The notes beneath the pieces are model-generated. The model was not told the origin of the DNA and searched no databases. It saw only the letters and a list, made by a program, of their open reading frames with translations. From positions 1-56,635 of the forward strand of contig NZ_JH719941.1 of NCBI RefSeq assembly GCF_000275825.1: a DNA stretch of 56,635 nucleotides, read 5' to 3'. Below, piece by piece: positions 25,773 through 35,429 of this stretch. Position numbers and translations under genes: made by a program. This DNA is from Saprospira grandis DSM 2844. Lineage in GTDB: Bacteria > Bacteroidota > Bacteroidia > Chitinophagales > Saprospiraceae. How positions within the stretch are numbered: position 1 is the stretch's first letter; the number at the start of each line of letters is the position of its first letter.

Positions 25773-27176
25773 TTACAATCGCTTCAAATAGGCTTCCCAA
25801 CCTACTTTTCGGTATTCGGCGGCCTTTTGGGCGGGCTGCTCATCTTGGTAAATTCCTCGGCCCACAATCATCAAATCAATGCCTCTTTTTTCAAAGGCTT
25901 CTTGCGGACTATTGTATTGCTGGCCCAAATTATCAGAGCCACCGCCTAGCTTAATGCCTGGGGTAAACATCAAAAGTCCCGCATCTCTTGGTCGTTTGTT
26001 TTGGCTAACCACGCCCACAACCACTTCTTGCTGCTCTTGAGCAATGGCCAAGGCTTTTTTCATGTACTCTCTGCTGGTTAAGGTATCTACAGTCGACATT
26101 TGGGCCACTACTATCAAACCCACATTTTTTTCTAGCGCAATTTGCTTTAAGGCTTCTACACTAGAGGCACCCGCCACCACATGCACGGTAATCAGATCGG
26201 CCCAATCGGCAATGCAGTAAGGGGCGGCCTTAAATTGTTGTTGAACGATATGCCCAATATCGGCAAATTTGCGGTCCTCAAATAAGAGGAAATTATGGCG
26301 TTTGGCCAAAGCTTGCAGCTCAACAACCAGCTCTTGATCAAAGTCTTCAATGCTGTCCATATGCGTTTTCAAAACGGCAATATATGGTCCTACTTCTTGG
26401 GCCAATTGCAGCAACTTGGCTTTGGTCCCCACATCCGCAGAGCAACAAAGATTGGTTTGCTTTTGCTCCATGATGTCAATGAGGCGCTTGGTGACCCCAT
26501 TTTCTGCATTCACTTTGATGGTCGAGTAGTTGAGGCGGGGAACGGCCTTGCGCTGCAAACGCAATTGCTCATAACCAATCTGGTTGTTCTGCACAAAGGC
26601 CAAGGTCAAATTATACATCTGCTCATCAATGCGATCATGCCGATACAAAATGTCCAAAATCTCAGCAATGGTATAGACCGACAAGGCCTGATAACCTTGT
26701 TTTTCCAAGGTCGATACGCCCCCCTGCATACGATCCACAATCGAAATGACATAGTCCACTTCCAAGCCTTCGGCCTCAATAACTTCCAAGGTCTCAATCA
26801 TCGAGATGCCACTACTGATGACGTCATCAATAACAACGGCTTTTTGGCCCTCTTCAAAGACACCTTCTACCATTTTTTTGGTCCCATGCTTTTTCACTTC
26901 CTTGCGCTTGACGATCATCGGCTTGTTGTGCATCATCGATAAGGCCGAGCTGAGCGAAAGGGCCGCATAAGGTACCCCACACAAATGGTCAAATTCCAAA
27001 TCTTTGATCAATTCCCAAAGTTGCTCGCTAATTTCTTGCAGCAGTTTGGGGTAGGCCACCACTCGTCTAAAATCTAAGTAAAAAGGCGAGGACAAGCCGC
27101 TCTTTAGCGTAAACTGCCCAAATTGTAATACGCCCAATTCTTCCAATTTCAGTAAAAGCGCTTCTTTCTTTTGCAT
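25773..27176 (-). CDS. Bifunctional UMP synthase (PyrE-PyrF fusion)
   Basis: 467 residues. Residues 1 to about 205 are orotate phosphoribosyltransferase with the PRPP motif AVVIDDVISSGIS (about 113-125). Residues about 215-467 are orotidine-5-phosphate decarboxylase with the catalytic FLLFEDRKFADIG (about 298-310) and a C-terminal phosphate loop (VGRGIYQ). The domain order and the FEDRKFADIG form resemble eukaryotic UMP synthase rather than the separate enzymes of most bacteria. It catalyses the last two steps of UMP synthesis. A GC-rich element lies 40 bp upstream. Confidence 0.93.
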   Translation of the reverse strand: MQKKEALLLKLEELGVLQFGQFTLKSGLSSPFYLDFRRVVAYPKLLQEISEQLWELIKDLEFDHLCGVPYAALSLSSALSMMHNKPMIVKRKEVKKHGTKKMVEGVFEEGQKAVVIDDVISSGISMIETLEVIEAEGLEVDYVISIVDRMQGGVSTLEKQGYQALSVYTIAEILDILYRHDRIDEQMYNLTLAFVQNNQIGYEQLRLQRKAVPRLNYSTIKVNAENGVTKRLIDIMEQKQTNLCCSADVGTKAKLLQLAQEVGPYIAVLKTHMDSIEDFDQELVVELQALAKRHNFLLFEDRKFADIGHIVQQQFKAAPYCIADWADLITVHVVAGASSVEALKQIALEKNVGLIVVAQMSTVDTLTSREYMKKALAIAQEQQEVVVGVVSQNKRPRDAGLLMFTPGIKLGGGSDNLGQQYNSPQEAFEKRGIDLMIVGRGIYQDEQPAQKAAEYRKVGWEAYLKRL

Positions 27177-27216
27177 AGTTTTATTAGTTGTGATGATGTT
27201 GTTTTAATGTTTTTTT

Positions 27217-27329
27217 GGGGCCTCCTGCCTGCGGCAGGCGCTACGTTTCAGGGCTCGCTATTCGCTCGGCCCTTCGCCAGCAAGCTGGCTCGGTCTGGCC
27301 TGACGGCCACCCTTGCACATCGCTAGGCC
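27217..27329 (+). repeat. GC-rich structured element, A type, leader orientation
   Basis: Closing stem GGCCT/AGGCC; hairpins CTGCC-TGC-GGCAG, CCAGC-AA-GCTGG and GGCC-TGAC-GGCC. On the minus strand the CCCCAAAA end faces the UMP synthase start, 40 bp away. Confidence 0.87.
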
Positions 27330-27407
27330 GCTCATCTTTTGTACAAATTCTAAGTCTTATATCGCTGGCCTCAAACCCTAAACCGCTGATTTACAGCTAT
27401 TAGCCGC

Positions 27408-27490
27408 AATAAAGAAATCTTTAATTAAAGATTTAACGAAATAAAGATTCCGTTAAATAAAGAATTAAAGAAATAACGGAATCTTTATTT
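27408..27490. repeat. AT-rich palindromic repeat array
   Basis: AAATCTTTAATTAAAGATTT and ATAAAGATTCCGTTA...TAACGGAATCTTTAT modules. The purF stop codon (27485-27487) is inside the array, which may double as its terminator. Confidence 0.8.
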
Positions 27491-28918
27491 CTTTATCGCC
27501 AAACGCTCGGCCTCAATTTGGGCCAAAGCCTCTTTTGCAGCCGGGGTCGGATAAGCCCCATCCAAGCAAGCCATGCAAAAATCAGCATGCTCAAAAATAG
27601 CTTTTAGGTCCTCTAATTTTTGATAAATTAAGGCATCAGCTCCAATGTAATCGCAAATCTCTTGATCGCTGCGACCCACCGCCAATAACTCCGTACTCAC
27701 TGACATGTCAATCCCATAAATACAGGGATGCTTGATGGCCGGCGCTGCCGAAACAAAATAGACTTTTTCGGCCCCAGCTTCTCGCAAAATTTGGACGATC
27801 CGCTTGGAGGTCGTGCCCCGAACAATAGAATCATCAACTACCAATAATTTTTTGCCCTTGATGGTCCTTGCTATGGGATTGAGCTTGCGCTTGACCAAAG
27901 CCTCCCGCTCTACCTGTGAGGGCGAAATAAAACTGCGGCCAATATAATTGCTTTTGACTAAGCCCCTTTTGTAGGGAATGTCTAAGGCCTCCGCCAAACC
28001 CGAAGCCGCAAAATAACCCGAACTTGGCACATCTATAACCATATCGGCTTCTAGGCCCATTTCCCGAACTTTTTGGGCCAGCATTCTACCCATTTTTACT
28101 CTTTGACCCGCTACTAATTTGCCCTGCAACTCACTGTCTTCTCGCGCAAAGTAGATAAACTCAAACACACAGAATTTCTCCGCCGTTTTATGGCCCAAAC
28201 TACTATGCAATTGACGATTTTCATCAATAAATACAATCTCTCCCGCCTTCAATTCCCGAATGGGCGTATACCCCAAATGATCAAAACAAACACTTTCTGA
28301 AGCAAAACCATAAACGGGCTGCCCATCAGGCCCTTCTTTTTGGCCCAAAACTAAGGGCCGAATCCCATTGGGGTCGCAAAAGGCCAAAAGGCCATGATTG
28401 GCAATGGCCGCAATGACCGAATAAGCCCCATGTACCTTTTTTTGGGTCTCGCTAACGGCATCAAATATATCGGCTGGACCAATCTGGGCCAGGTCTTTTT
28501 TATTCAATTCCGAGCTAAAAGTATAGAGCAAAAGCTCTAAATCATTACTGGTCGCTGGCAAAATATGATACTCCTTATACAAGCGATTATGCACTTCTTC
28601 AAAGTTGCTCACATTGCCGTTGTGCACCATCGCAATCCCAAAAGGATAATTGGCCGCAATCGGCTGGGCGTTAATGAGTTCATTGCTGCCATGGGTGGTA
28701 TAACGCACATGCCCCAAACCAATGTTTCCCTGCAAACGATCAGCATGCCGCTGCGCAAAAACATCATTGACTAAGCCCAATCCCTTTTTGATATGAAAGC
28801 TTTTTTCAAAGGTAATAATGCCCGCCGCATCTTGCCCCCTGTGCTGCAAAGCACTCAAACCCAACATCAAGTCATAGACAATATTGGGCTTTCCATAAAA
28901 ACCGACAATTCCACACAT
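27485..28918 (-). CDS. purF: PurF, amidophosphoribosyltransferase
   Basis: 477 residues. The N-terminal glutaminase begins MCGIVGFYG with the nucleophilic Cys directly after the start Met, so no propeptide is present. The phosphoribosyltransferase half has LLVVDDSIVRGTTSKRIV (about 355-372) for PRPP binding. It carries out the first committed step, PRPP plus glutamine to phosphoribosylamine. It starts 2 bp after purN, so the two are co-transcribed. Confidence 0.96.
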   Translation of the reverse strand: MCGIVGFYGKPNIVYDLMLGLSALQHRGQDAAGIITFEKSFHIKKGLGLVNDVFAQRHADRLQGNIGLGHVRYTTHGSNELINAQPIAANYPFGIAMVHNGNVSNFEEVHNRLYKEYHILPATSNDLELLLYTFSSELNKKDLAQIGPADIFDAVSETQKKVHGAYSVIAAIANHGLLAFCDPNGIRPLVLGQKEGPDGQPVYGFASESVCFDHLGYTPIRELKAGEIVFIDENRQLHSSLGHKTAEKFCVFEFIYFAREDSELQGKLVAGQRVKMGRMLAQKVREMGLEADMVIDVPSSGYFAASGLAEALDIPYKRGLVKSNYIGRSFISPSQVEREALVKRKLNPIARTIKGKKLLVVDDSIVRGTTSKRIVQILREAGAEKVYFVSAAPAIKHPCIYGIDMSVSTELLAVGRSDQEICDYIGADALIYQKLEDLKAIFEHADFCMACLDGAYPTPAAKEALAQIEAERLAIKK

Positions 28919-28920
28919 AT

Positions 28921-29502
28921 TTATTGCTTGTTTTTGCTGCTAAAAAGTTGATACAAGGCCTGAGGATAAAGCTGATGCTCTACCGCCAAACCTCTCCGCT
29001 CTACCTCTTCTATCGTTTTAACCCCCTTTAAATCAACTGGAGCCTGAGCGATTATTGGACCTGTATCTAAGCCCTGATCGACCAAATGCACGGTGATTTT
29101 TGTTTCTTCCAATCCCCCATCAAAGGCCCATTTATAGGCCCCCAATCCCTGATGAACTCGGGTGTCCGCAGGATGAATATTGACAATTCTTCCCGCATAA
29201 GCGGCTACAAAAGGAGCCGATAGTACCCGCATATAGCCCGCTAAAACAATGTAATCAGGCCGATATTTTTCTAATAAAGCCAATACTTCAGCATCAAAAT
29301 CAAGGCGCTTTTTGCCCCAACTCGGAATGCAATCTACCGCCAAACCCAAGGCCTCTACTTTGGCCAAAACAGGCGCCTTAGGCTGGTTGGAAAAGACCAA
29401 AACGGCCTCGGCCAGATTCGCTAAACATCCATTTTGCATGCTCGCCAAAATGTTCATCAAATTGGACCCCCGTCCAGAGGCAAATAGGGCTATTTTTTTC
29501 AT
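28921..29502 (-). CDS. purN: PurN, glycinamide ribonucleotide formyltransferase
   Basis: 193 residues. FASGRGSNLMNIL at the N-terminus binds phosphate; VNIHPAD (about 110) holds the catalytic Asn and His; TVHLVDQGLDTGPI follows with the catalytic Asp. It formylates GAR using 10-formyl-tetrahydrofolate, the third purine step. Gene order purN-purF is tight. A GC-rich element starts 15 bp before the start codon. Confidence 0.95.
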   Translation of the reverse strand: MKKIALFASGRGSNLMNILASMQNGCLANLAEAVLVFSNQPKAPVLAKVEALGLAVDCIPSWGKKRLDFDAEVLALLEKYRPDYIVLAGYMRVLSAPFVAAYAGRIVNIHPADTRVHQGLGAYKWAFDGGLEETKITVHLVDQGLDTGPIIAQAPVDLKGVKTIEEVERRGLAVEHQLYPQALYQLFSSKNKQ

Positions 29503-29517
29503 TTTTTTTGATCTTTT

Positions 29518-29637
29518 GGGGCCTCCGCAGCAATGCTGCGGCGCTATGTTCCAGGGCTCGCAGGTCTGCTCGGCCCTGCAGCCGCCTGCGGCGGCTTGGG
29601 TCTGGCCCTTTGGGCCACCCTTGCACAGCGCTAGGCC
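29518..29637 (+). repeat. GC-rich structured element, A type, leader orientation
   Basis: Closing stem GGCCT/AGGCC; hairpins CCGCAGC-AAT-GCTGCGG, GCCGCC-TGC-GGCGGC and TGGCCC-TTT-GGGCCA. Its CCCCAAAA end on the minus strand lies 15 bp before purN, one of the closest cases. Confidence 0.87.
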
Positions 29638-29656
29638 ATTAGGGCCTGGCTGTGTT

Positions 29657-30922
29657 TTAGGCTTTTAATACTTTATAGGTTCTCTGGCCAATATCTTTAC
29701 GGTAAAAAGCCCCCTCAAAACTCAGTTGCTGACAAGCCTCATAGGCTTTTTCTTGGGCTGCTTTTAAGGTAGGCGCTTGGGCCATCATGTTTAATACTCT
29801 TCCCCCACTGCTGCAAAGTTGCCCATCTATTCGACTGACGCCAGCATAAAAAACAAGGACATCTTCAGGCATTTGGCCCCGACAAAGTAGGGGCATCCCT
29901 TTGGGATAAACACCAGGGTAACCTGGCGCAACTTGGACCAAATCCACAAAGTAGCCCGGCCAAAATTCCATTTCCGCCCGATCCAATTGACCCGATAAAC
30001 AGGCTTGAACTAAGGGCAAAAGCGGCGTTTTGAGCTGTGGCAAAAGCACCTCTGTTTCCGGGTCCCCAAAACGAACATTGTATTCTAAGAGCTTTGGCCC
30101 CTCTTCCGAAAGCATGACACCAAAATAAATAACACCTTTGTAGTCTAGGTTTTCAGCAGAAAGACCAGCCATAGTAGGGGCAATAATTTCTTCTTGAATT
30201 TGGGCCAAAATGTCTTCATGGCAAGCAGGAACAGGAGAAATTACCCCCATTCCGCCCGTATTGGGCCCCAAATCGCCATCCAATAGCTGTTTGTGGTCCT
30301 GTGCTGGGGGAAACAATTTACAGTTTTGGCCATCGGTAAAGCCCAAAATGGAAATCTCGTCGCCAATGATTTTTTCTTCTAATAAAAAGCGAGCGCTGGG
30401 ACCATATTTTTTAATCAGCTCGTCCAAAGCGGCTGTTAATTGGTCCATATTGCTGCAGACAAAAACGCCTTTGCCGCCCGCTAGACCATCAAATTTTAGG
30501 ACCAAATTTCCCGAATACTGGGCCGCAAATGCTTTGGCCTCAGCCAATTCTTGGCCCGAAAAAGCCTTAAACTTGGTGGTGCTGACGCCATGCTTTTGCA
30601 TAAAGTTTTTGGCAAAAATCTTTGAGGCTTCTAACTGGGCCGCCGCCTGAGTTGGCCCAACAATTTGAATATTAGTATGTGCCCGAAAATAATCGACAAT
30701 GCCATCGGTTAGGGGCTGTTCTGGCCCCACAAAAATATAATCGATTTGCTGGGCTTGGCTATATTGGGCCAAAGACTCAAAATCCTGAATATCAATAGCT
30801 GCTGAATTGGGAATACCCGCATTTCCAGGCCAGCAAAAAACATTTTCTTGGCCCAATTCCTGGGCAAATTTCCAGCTTAGGGCATGTTCTCTGCCCCCAC
30901 TTCCTAAAATGGCAATACGCAT
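29657..30922 (-). CDS. purD: PurD, phosphoribosylamine-glycine ligase
   Basis: 421 residues, usual length. GSGGREHALSWK at the N-terminus and the ATP-grasp core (about 100-330, with DGLAGGKGVFVC and LEYNVRFGDPETEVLLP) are intact. It makes GAR, the second purine step. It is followed at 19 bp by a GC-rich element and preceded by 380 bp without a gene. Confidence 0.96.
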   Translation of the reverse strand: MRIAILGSGGREHALSWKFAQELGQENVFCWPGNAGIPNSAAIDIQDFESLAQYSQAQQIDYIFVGPEQPLTDGIVDYFRAHTNIQIVGPTQAAAQLEASKIFAKNFMQKHGVSTTKFKAFSGQELAEAKAFAAQYSGNLVLKFDGLAGGKGVFVCSNMDQLTAALDELIKKYGPSARFLLEEKIIGDEISILGFTDGQNCKLFPPAQDHKQLLDGDLGPNTGGMGVISPVPACHEDILAQIQEEIIAPTMAGLSAENLDYKGVIYFGVMLSEEGPKLLEYNVRFGDPETEVLLPQLKTPLLPLVQACLSGQLDRAEMEFWPGYFVDLVQVAPGYPGVYPKGMPLLCRGQMPEDVLVFYAGVSRIDGQLCSSGGRVLNMMAQAPTLKAAQEKAYEACQQLSFEGAFYRKDIGQRTYKVLKA

Positions 30923-31163
30923 AATTCAAGAGTATTTATAAATGTCTTTTGGAGAATAAAATCAGCTGATTTTGGGTGCTACAGGGCGCAAAGCGCCCGC
31001 AGGCAATAGCCAAATTTAAACGCACTCACTTTTATAGTTTGCAGCAATTTCCCGCTAGTCGGCCCTATTTTTCTCGGCCATAGCGAAGGCTATGCCCTTA
31101 AAAAATAGCTAGCCTAGCAGAAAATTCATAGCCAACTATGGCCAAAGCAGCGCGATTAAATCT
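30923..31163. other. Spacer upstream of purD
   Basis: No credible coding frame. It includes hairpin GGGCGCAAAGCGCCC (30984-30998), GGGCATAGCCTTCGCTATGGCC-like inverted repeats (31075-31095), and GCTAGCCTAGC. These resemble decayed GC-rich element pieces. It must contain the purD promoter if one exists. Confidence 0.4.
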
Positions 31164-31296
31164 GGCTGAGGGGCTGTAGCAGGGCCGCCGAAGGCGGCAG
31201 ACCAAAGGCTTTTGTAGCGAAGCGAAAAAGCCTGCAGGGCCGAGCGAACAGCGAGCTGCGAAATGGCCCGACCCGCCCAAAGGGCGGGGCAGCCCC
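31164..31296 (-). repeat. GC-rich structured element, B type
   Basis: Closing stem GGCTG/CAGCC; hairpin CCCGCCC-AAA-GGGCGGG differs from other B copies in its loop; hairpin GCCGCC-GAA-GGCGGC. It abuts the purB stop codon (31302). Confidence 0.8.
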
Positions 31297-31301
31297 AAAT
31301 C

Positions 31302-32666
31302 CTACTGCTTCAAAAGCAGCTGCGTTTGTTCCAAAACGAGCTCACAAATGCGAACCGCATCGCCCAGATAAGTATGCGGACGCAGGACCTTGCAGCGGTT
31401 TTTGATCTCCTCGGAAATATCGAGTCCATCCACCAAGGCAAAAAGGCTGTCTAAAGTGGGTTTTTTGCCTCGAGAAGCCACTTTGAGGAGATTATAAGGA
31501 TCTTCTACACCAGCAATTTTGAGAATAGTTTGGATGGGCTCGGCCAAAAGCTCCGGACTTTGGTCCAAAACGGCCGCGCATTGGGCCTCATTTACGGCCA
31601 ATTTATTCAGTCCTCTCAAGGTCTCGCCGATGGCCATATAGGCATGGGCCAGGGCCACCCCCATGTTGCGCTCCACCGTAGAATCGGAAAGATCGCGCTG
31701 CATTCTGGAGCGGCAAAGTTTATCGGAAAGCACCGTCAATAGGCCATTAGAGAGCATCATATTGCCCTCGCTGTTTTCAAAATTGATGGGGTTGACCTTA
31801 TGCGGCATAGTCGAAGAACCAACCTCGCCAGCCTTGCTGCGCTCATAAAAAAGCTCATAAGAAATATAGAGCCAGCAATCGACATCTAGGTCCATGACGA
31901 TATTATTGAGGCGGCGACTGAGATCGAAGTAGTCGGCCCAGCTATCATGGTCCTCAATTTGAGTGGTGGCCAAGTTCAATGCAAAGCCTTCTTGGGCCAA
32001 GAAATTTTGGGCAAAATCTAGCCAATCTACCTCTGGAAAAGCGGCCAACATGGCCGAATAATTACCCACCGCCCCGCTCAATTTGGCATAAAAGCGATGA
32101 TTTTTCAGCTTTTCATATACCCGAGCGATGCGATTGATATAAACCGCCAACTCTTTGCCCACCGTAGAAGGCGACGCTTTTTGTCCATGGGTTTTTGTGG
32201 GAAAAGGGATGCTTTTCCAGTCTTCGGCCAATTGCATGAGCTTTTGCAAAAGTTGCTCAATTTGAGGCAATTGGACCTCTTCCAAATAGCCTTTGAGCAT
32301 ATAATTGTAGGCCATATTATTGGCATCCTCAGAGGTCAGGGCAAAATGAAAAAGTTGGTCCTGACTGATCTGAGTTTTCTCTCGCAAGAAGATTTCGCAA
32401 GCCTTGACATCATGCATTGTTTTTTGCTCAATGGCTTTGATGGCCTGATAATCTTCTTCTGAAAAATGCTCAATGAGGTCTTCTAGTCGCTGCCGTTCTT
32501 CGGCAGAAAGGGCCGGAAAAACACCCAGTTTATCTAGGGCCAAAGCATAGCGCAATTCTAGTTTGCAGCGATTGTACATCAGGGCAAATTCAGAAAAATA
32601 GTCGCCATGTTGGGGCAGTTTTCGGGCATAGCGCCCATCTAAAGGAGAAATCGCTTTATGGTTCAT
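31302..32666 (-). CDS. purB: PurB, adenylosuccinate lyase
   Basis: 454 residues. The signature GSSTMPHKVNPINFENSEG (about 288-306) with the flexible Ser loop is intact, and the N-terminus ISPLDGRYARK matches the E. coli-type enzyme. It removes fumarate from SAICAR and from adenylosuccinate. It starts 3 bp after the purC stop, so the pair forms one unit. Confidence 0.96.
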   Translation of the reverse strand: MNHKAISPLDGRYARKLPQHGDYFSEFALMYNRCKLELRYALALDKLGVFPALSAEERQRLEDLIEHFSEEDYQAIKAIEQKTMHDVKACEIFLREKTQISQDQLFHFALTSEDANNMAYNYMLKGYLEEVQLPQIEQLLQKLMQLAEDWKSIPFPTKTHGQKASPSTVGKELAVYINRIARVYEKLKNHRFYAKLSGAVGNYSAMLAAFPEVDWLDFAQNFLAQEGFALNLATTQIEDHDSWADYFDLSRRLNNIVMDLDVDCWLYISYELFYERSKAGEVGSSTMPHKVNPINFENSEGNMMLSNGLLTVLSDKLCRSRMQRDLSDSTVERNMGVALAHAYMAIGETLRGLNKLAVNEAQCAAVLDQSPELLAEPIQTILKIAGVEDPYNLLKVASRGKKPTLDSLFALVDGLDISEEIKNRCKVLRPHTYLGDAVRICELVLEQTQLLLKQ

Positions 32667-32669
32667 AGT

Positions 32670-33605
32670 TTATTTTAATTCTACGGTGGGAAGCTGCTCC
32701 ACTAAGCCAGCTTTTAATAGATTTTTGGCCATTCTTTGGGCCGGTTCTTCGCTTGAGGGCGACCATTTTTCGCCTAGAATACATTCGTAAATTTCACGAT
32801 AGCGGCGACTGGTTTCTTGGGCGACCGGTTCGGGCAGTTCTTGAGGCAATTGGCCCTCTATTTTATTGGCCAGCATCCATTGCCGCAAAAATTCCTTATC
32901 GAGTTGCTCGACGATCAAGGGGTCTTTTTCATAATCAGCCTGTCGCCAAAATCGAGAAGAATCTGGAGTATGGATTTCATCAATCAAAATGATTTGATCG
33001 CCAATTTTGCCAAATTCATATTTGGTATCGACTAGCAAAATGCCTTTGGGGGCCAAATATTGCTGCCCAAAAGCAAAAAGCGCCAAGGCTTTTTTGGCCA
33101 AATAATCCCATTCTTCAGCGCTGGCCAAGCCCGCGGCAATAATTTCAGCTGGACTCATTTCCTCATCATCTTCCGTTTTGGCGGTGGGCGTTAAAATGGG
33201 CTGCTCAAAAGCCTGATTTTTGCGCAAACCATCGGGCAATTCTAGGCCCGAAAATAGGCGTTTGCCCTTTGTATAAGCCCGCCAAATGGAGCCCGTCAAA
33301 TAGGCACGGACGACCAACTCAATTTTGAAGCTTTTGGCCTCTTTGACCAAGGTCAAATTGGGGTCAATTTGGGCCAAAAAATGATTGGGAATAATCTGCT
33401 GCGTTTGCTGCATCCAAAAGTTGGCAAGGCTATTTAGTATGGCCCCTTTTTCTGGAATTGGGGTCTTAATTTTCAGATTAAAAGCAGAAATTCGATCACT
33501 CAAAGCAATCAAACGCCGCTGCTCATCCACCCCAAAACTATCCCGAACTTTTCCCGAATGTAAAAGCGGCAATCCGCTGATGCTCAGTTTTTTTATTTGC
33601 TGCAT
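32670..33605 (-). CDS. purC: PurC, SAICAR synthase (long type)
   Basis: 311 residues, longer than the common bacterial 235-residue form and close to the yeast Ade1 type. Motifs: HSGKVRDSF (about 16-24), ALSDRISAFN, VVRAYLTGSIW and LVDTKYEFG with LIDEIHTPDSSRFW. It joins aspartate to CAIR. The preceding AIR carboxylation (purE/purK) is not in the window. A GC-rich element begins 22 bp upstream. Confidence 0.95.
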   Translation of the reverse strand: MQQIKKLSISGLPLLHSGKVRDSFGVDEQRRLIALSDRISAFNLKIKTPIPEKGAILNSLANFWMQQTQQIIPNHFLAQIDPNLTLVKEAKSFKIELVVRAYLTGSIWRAYTKGKRLFSGLELPDGLRKNQAFEQPILTPTAKTEDDEEMSPAEIIAAGLASAEEWDYLAKKALALFAFGQQYLAPKGILLVDTKYEFGKIGDQIILIDEIHTPDSSRFWRQADYEKDPLIVEQLDKEFLRQWMLANKIEGQLPQELPEPVAQETSRRYREIYECILGEKWSPSSEEPAQRMAKNLLKAGLVEQLPTVELK

Positions 33606-33627
33606 ATTGATGACTGTTTTGTTTTTT

Positions 33628-33744
33628 GGGGCCTCCGCAGCTTTGCTGCGGCGCTACGTTGCGGGGCTCGCTATTCGCTCGGCCCTTCGGCGGCAAAGCC
33701 GCCTCGGTCTGGCCCTAGGGGCCACCCCTTCACATCGCTAGGCC
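33628..33744 (+). repeat. GC-rich structured element, A type, leader orientation
   Basis: Closing stem GGCCT/AGGCC; hairpins CCGCAGC-TTT-GCTGCGG, CGGCGGC-AAA-GCCGCC and TGGCCC-TA-GGGGCCA. Located between the purH stop and the purC start, 22 bp from the latter. Confidence 0.87.
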
Positions 33745-33781
33745 AGCGGGCTGCGCCCGCTTCCAAACGAAAATGGACCAT

Positions 33782-35383
33782 TTAATGCTTAAAGTGACGC
33801 AATCCAGTAAATAACATGGCCATATCGGCCTGATCGCAGGCGGCAATTACCGATTTATCTCGAATAGAGCCGCCGGGCTGCAAAATATAGCGGATGCCTG
33901 CTTGGGCGGCTAGTTCTACATTATCGGCAAAAGGGAAAAAGGCATCAGAAACTAGGTAGCATTGGCCCAAAATGCCAGCTACATCTTCTGCGCCTTCTCT
34001 TTGCAAGTTTTCTTTGGCCTTCTCAATGGCTAATTTAGTGGCAACTAGGCGGTTGGGCTGGCCTGCCCCCATGCCCAAAATGCGGTATTGCTGTTGATTT
34101 ACCGCTTGGACCAGCGCAATCGCATTAGATTTTATGCTCTTAATGGCCTGCAAACCAAATTCAACTAAGCCTTTGGCGGCTTCATCTTTGGGGAATGGGC
34201 GTGCTGTGACCGATTCTTGTTGCTTGTATAGGGCCAGGTCCGCTTCTTGGACCAACAAACTGCCGGAGAGATAGCGATAATCGACGGCCTTTTCAAGGCG
34301 AGCGATATCGAGCTCTAAAACCCGCAAGTTTTTGTGTTGCTGCAAGTATTCTAGGGCTGCAGCAGTAATTTTTGGGGCAATAACGACCTCCACAAACTTG
34401 CGTTGGCTGCGGTCCTCGGCATCTAACTGAAAAAACTCGGCAGTTTTGAGTTCTAAAGGTTGATTGAAGGCGATGATAGAGCCAAAAGCAGAAATGGGGT
34501 CGCCAGACCAAGCAGCTTCTAGGGCTGCTCTTTGGTCCATACTTTTGGCCAGGCCGCAAGGATTGCTATGTTTGACCACCGCAACAGCCTGTCCGCCTAA
34601 TCCCCGAACAGCATCTACAGCGCCTTGTACATCCAAAAGATTATTATAAGAAAGGGCCTTACCATGCAAAATGCGAATATCGGCCAAGCTGAGGGCCGAG
34701 CTATTTTCTCGGTAAAAGTCGGCGGCTTGATGGCTATTTTCGCCATAGCGCAAAGAGCGGCCTTGTTTAAAGCTGAGGCGGAGGCTCTTTTTGCCCAATT
34801 CTTCATCCATACGCATAGCAATGCGGGCATCATAATCGGCGGTATGGTTAAAGGCCTTGGCCATCAATTGTTGGCGGAGGGCCAGGCTAGTTTGGCCATT
34901 TTGGCTTTGGAGTTCGGCCAAAAAGCCTTCATAATCGCTAGATTGGACCAAAACGGCCACATCCTTAAAGTTTTTGGCGGCGGCTCTAATCATGGTAGGT
35001 CCACCAATGTCAATATTTTCGATTAGGGTGGGGAAATCGGCGCCAGCTTCTTGGACCTTTTGGAAGGGATAGAGATTGCAAACCACCAAATCAATGCCCT
35101 CAATATTTAGGTTTTGGGCCTCTTGGGCATCGCGTTCTCGGTCGAATAAAAGGGCCGAGCCAATTTGGAAAGAAATCGTTTTCATTCGGCCACCAAAGGC
35201 TTCTGGATTTCCCGTAACGGCTTGAATATCGGTATAGGGAATTTTGGCCTCTTTTAGCCTTCGGCCTGTGCCGCCCGTAGAAATCAGTTCAACGCCTAAA
35301 TTTTGAAGGCCTTGGGCCAAGGGAATCAAATTCGACTTATCGGAAACAGAGAGAAGAGCTCTTTTAATTTTGCGAAGCTGCAT
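33782..35383 (-). CDS. purH: PurH, AICAR formyltransferase / IMP cyclohydrolase
   Basis: 533 residues from ATG 35383 (MQLRKIKRALLSVSDK); a longer frame to 35446 reads into spacer. The MGS-like cyclohydrolase domain (1 to about 150, with STGGTGRRLKEA and FGGRMKT) is followed by the formyltransferase domain, with HGKALSYNNLLD and VKHSNPCG (Lys-His) and a C-terminal RDKSVIAACDQADMAML. It completes the last two steps to IMP. Confidence 0.96.
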   Translation of the reverse strand: MQLRKIKRALLSVSDKSNLIPLAQGLQNLGVELISTGGTGRRLKEAKIPYTDIQAVTGNPEAFGGRMKTISFQIGSALLFDRERDAQEAQNLNIEGIDLVVCNLYPFQKVQEAGADFPTLIENIDIGGPTMIRAAAKNFKDVAVLVQSSDYEGFLAELQSQNGQTSLALRQQLMAKAFNHTADYDARIAMRMDEELGKKSLRLSFKQGRSLRYGENSHQAADFYRENSSALSLADIRILHGKALSYNNLLDVQGAVDAVRGLGGQAVAVVKHSNPCGLAKSMDQRAALEAAWSGDPISAFGSIIAFNQPLELKTAEFFQLDAEDRSQRKFVEVVIAPKITAAALEYLQQHKNLRVLELDIARLEKAVDYRYLSGSLLVQEADLALYKQQESVTARPFPKDEAAKGLVEFGLQAIKSIKSNAIALVQAVNQQQYRILGMGAGQPNRLVATKLAIEKAKENLQREGAEDVAGILGQCYLVSDAFFPFADNVELAAQAGIRYILQPGGSIRDKSVIAACDQADMAMLFTGLRHFKH

Positions 35384-35429
35384 AAGAAGCAATTGAGAGA
35401 GAAGTGAGAGAAAAATTAGTGGTGCATTT

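Noticed and set aside
26295-26942. 215-codon open frame antisense to the UMP synthase gene
   Set aside because: It lies entirely inside a well-supported gene on the other strand and shows no domain.
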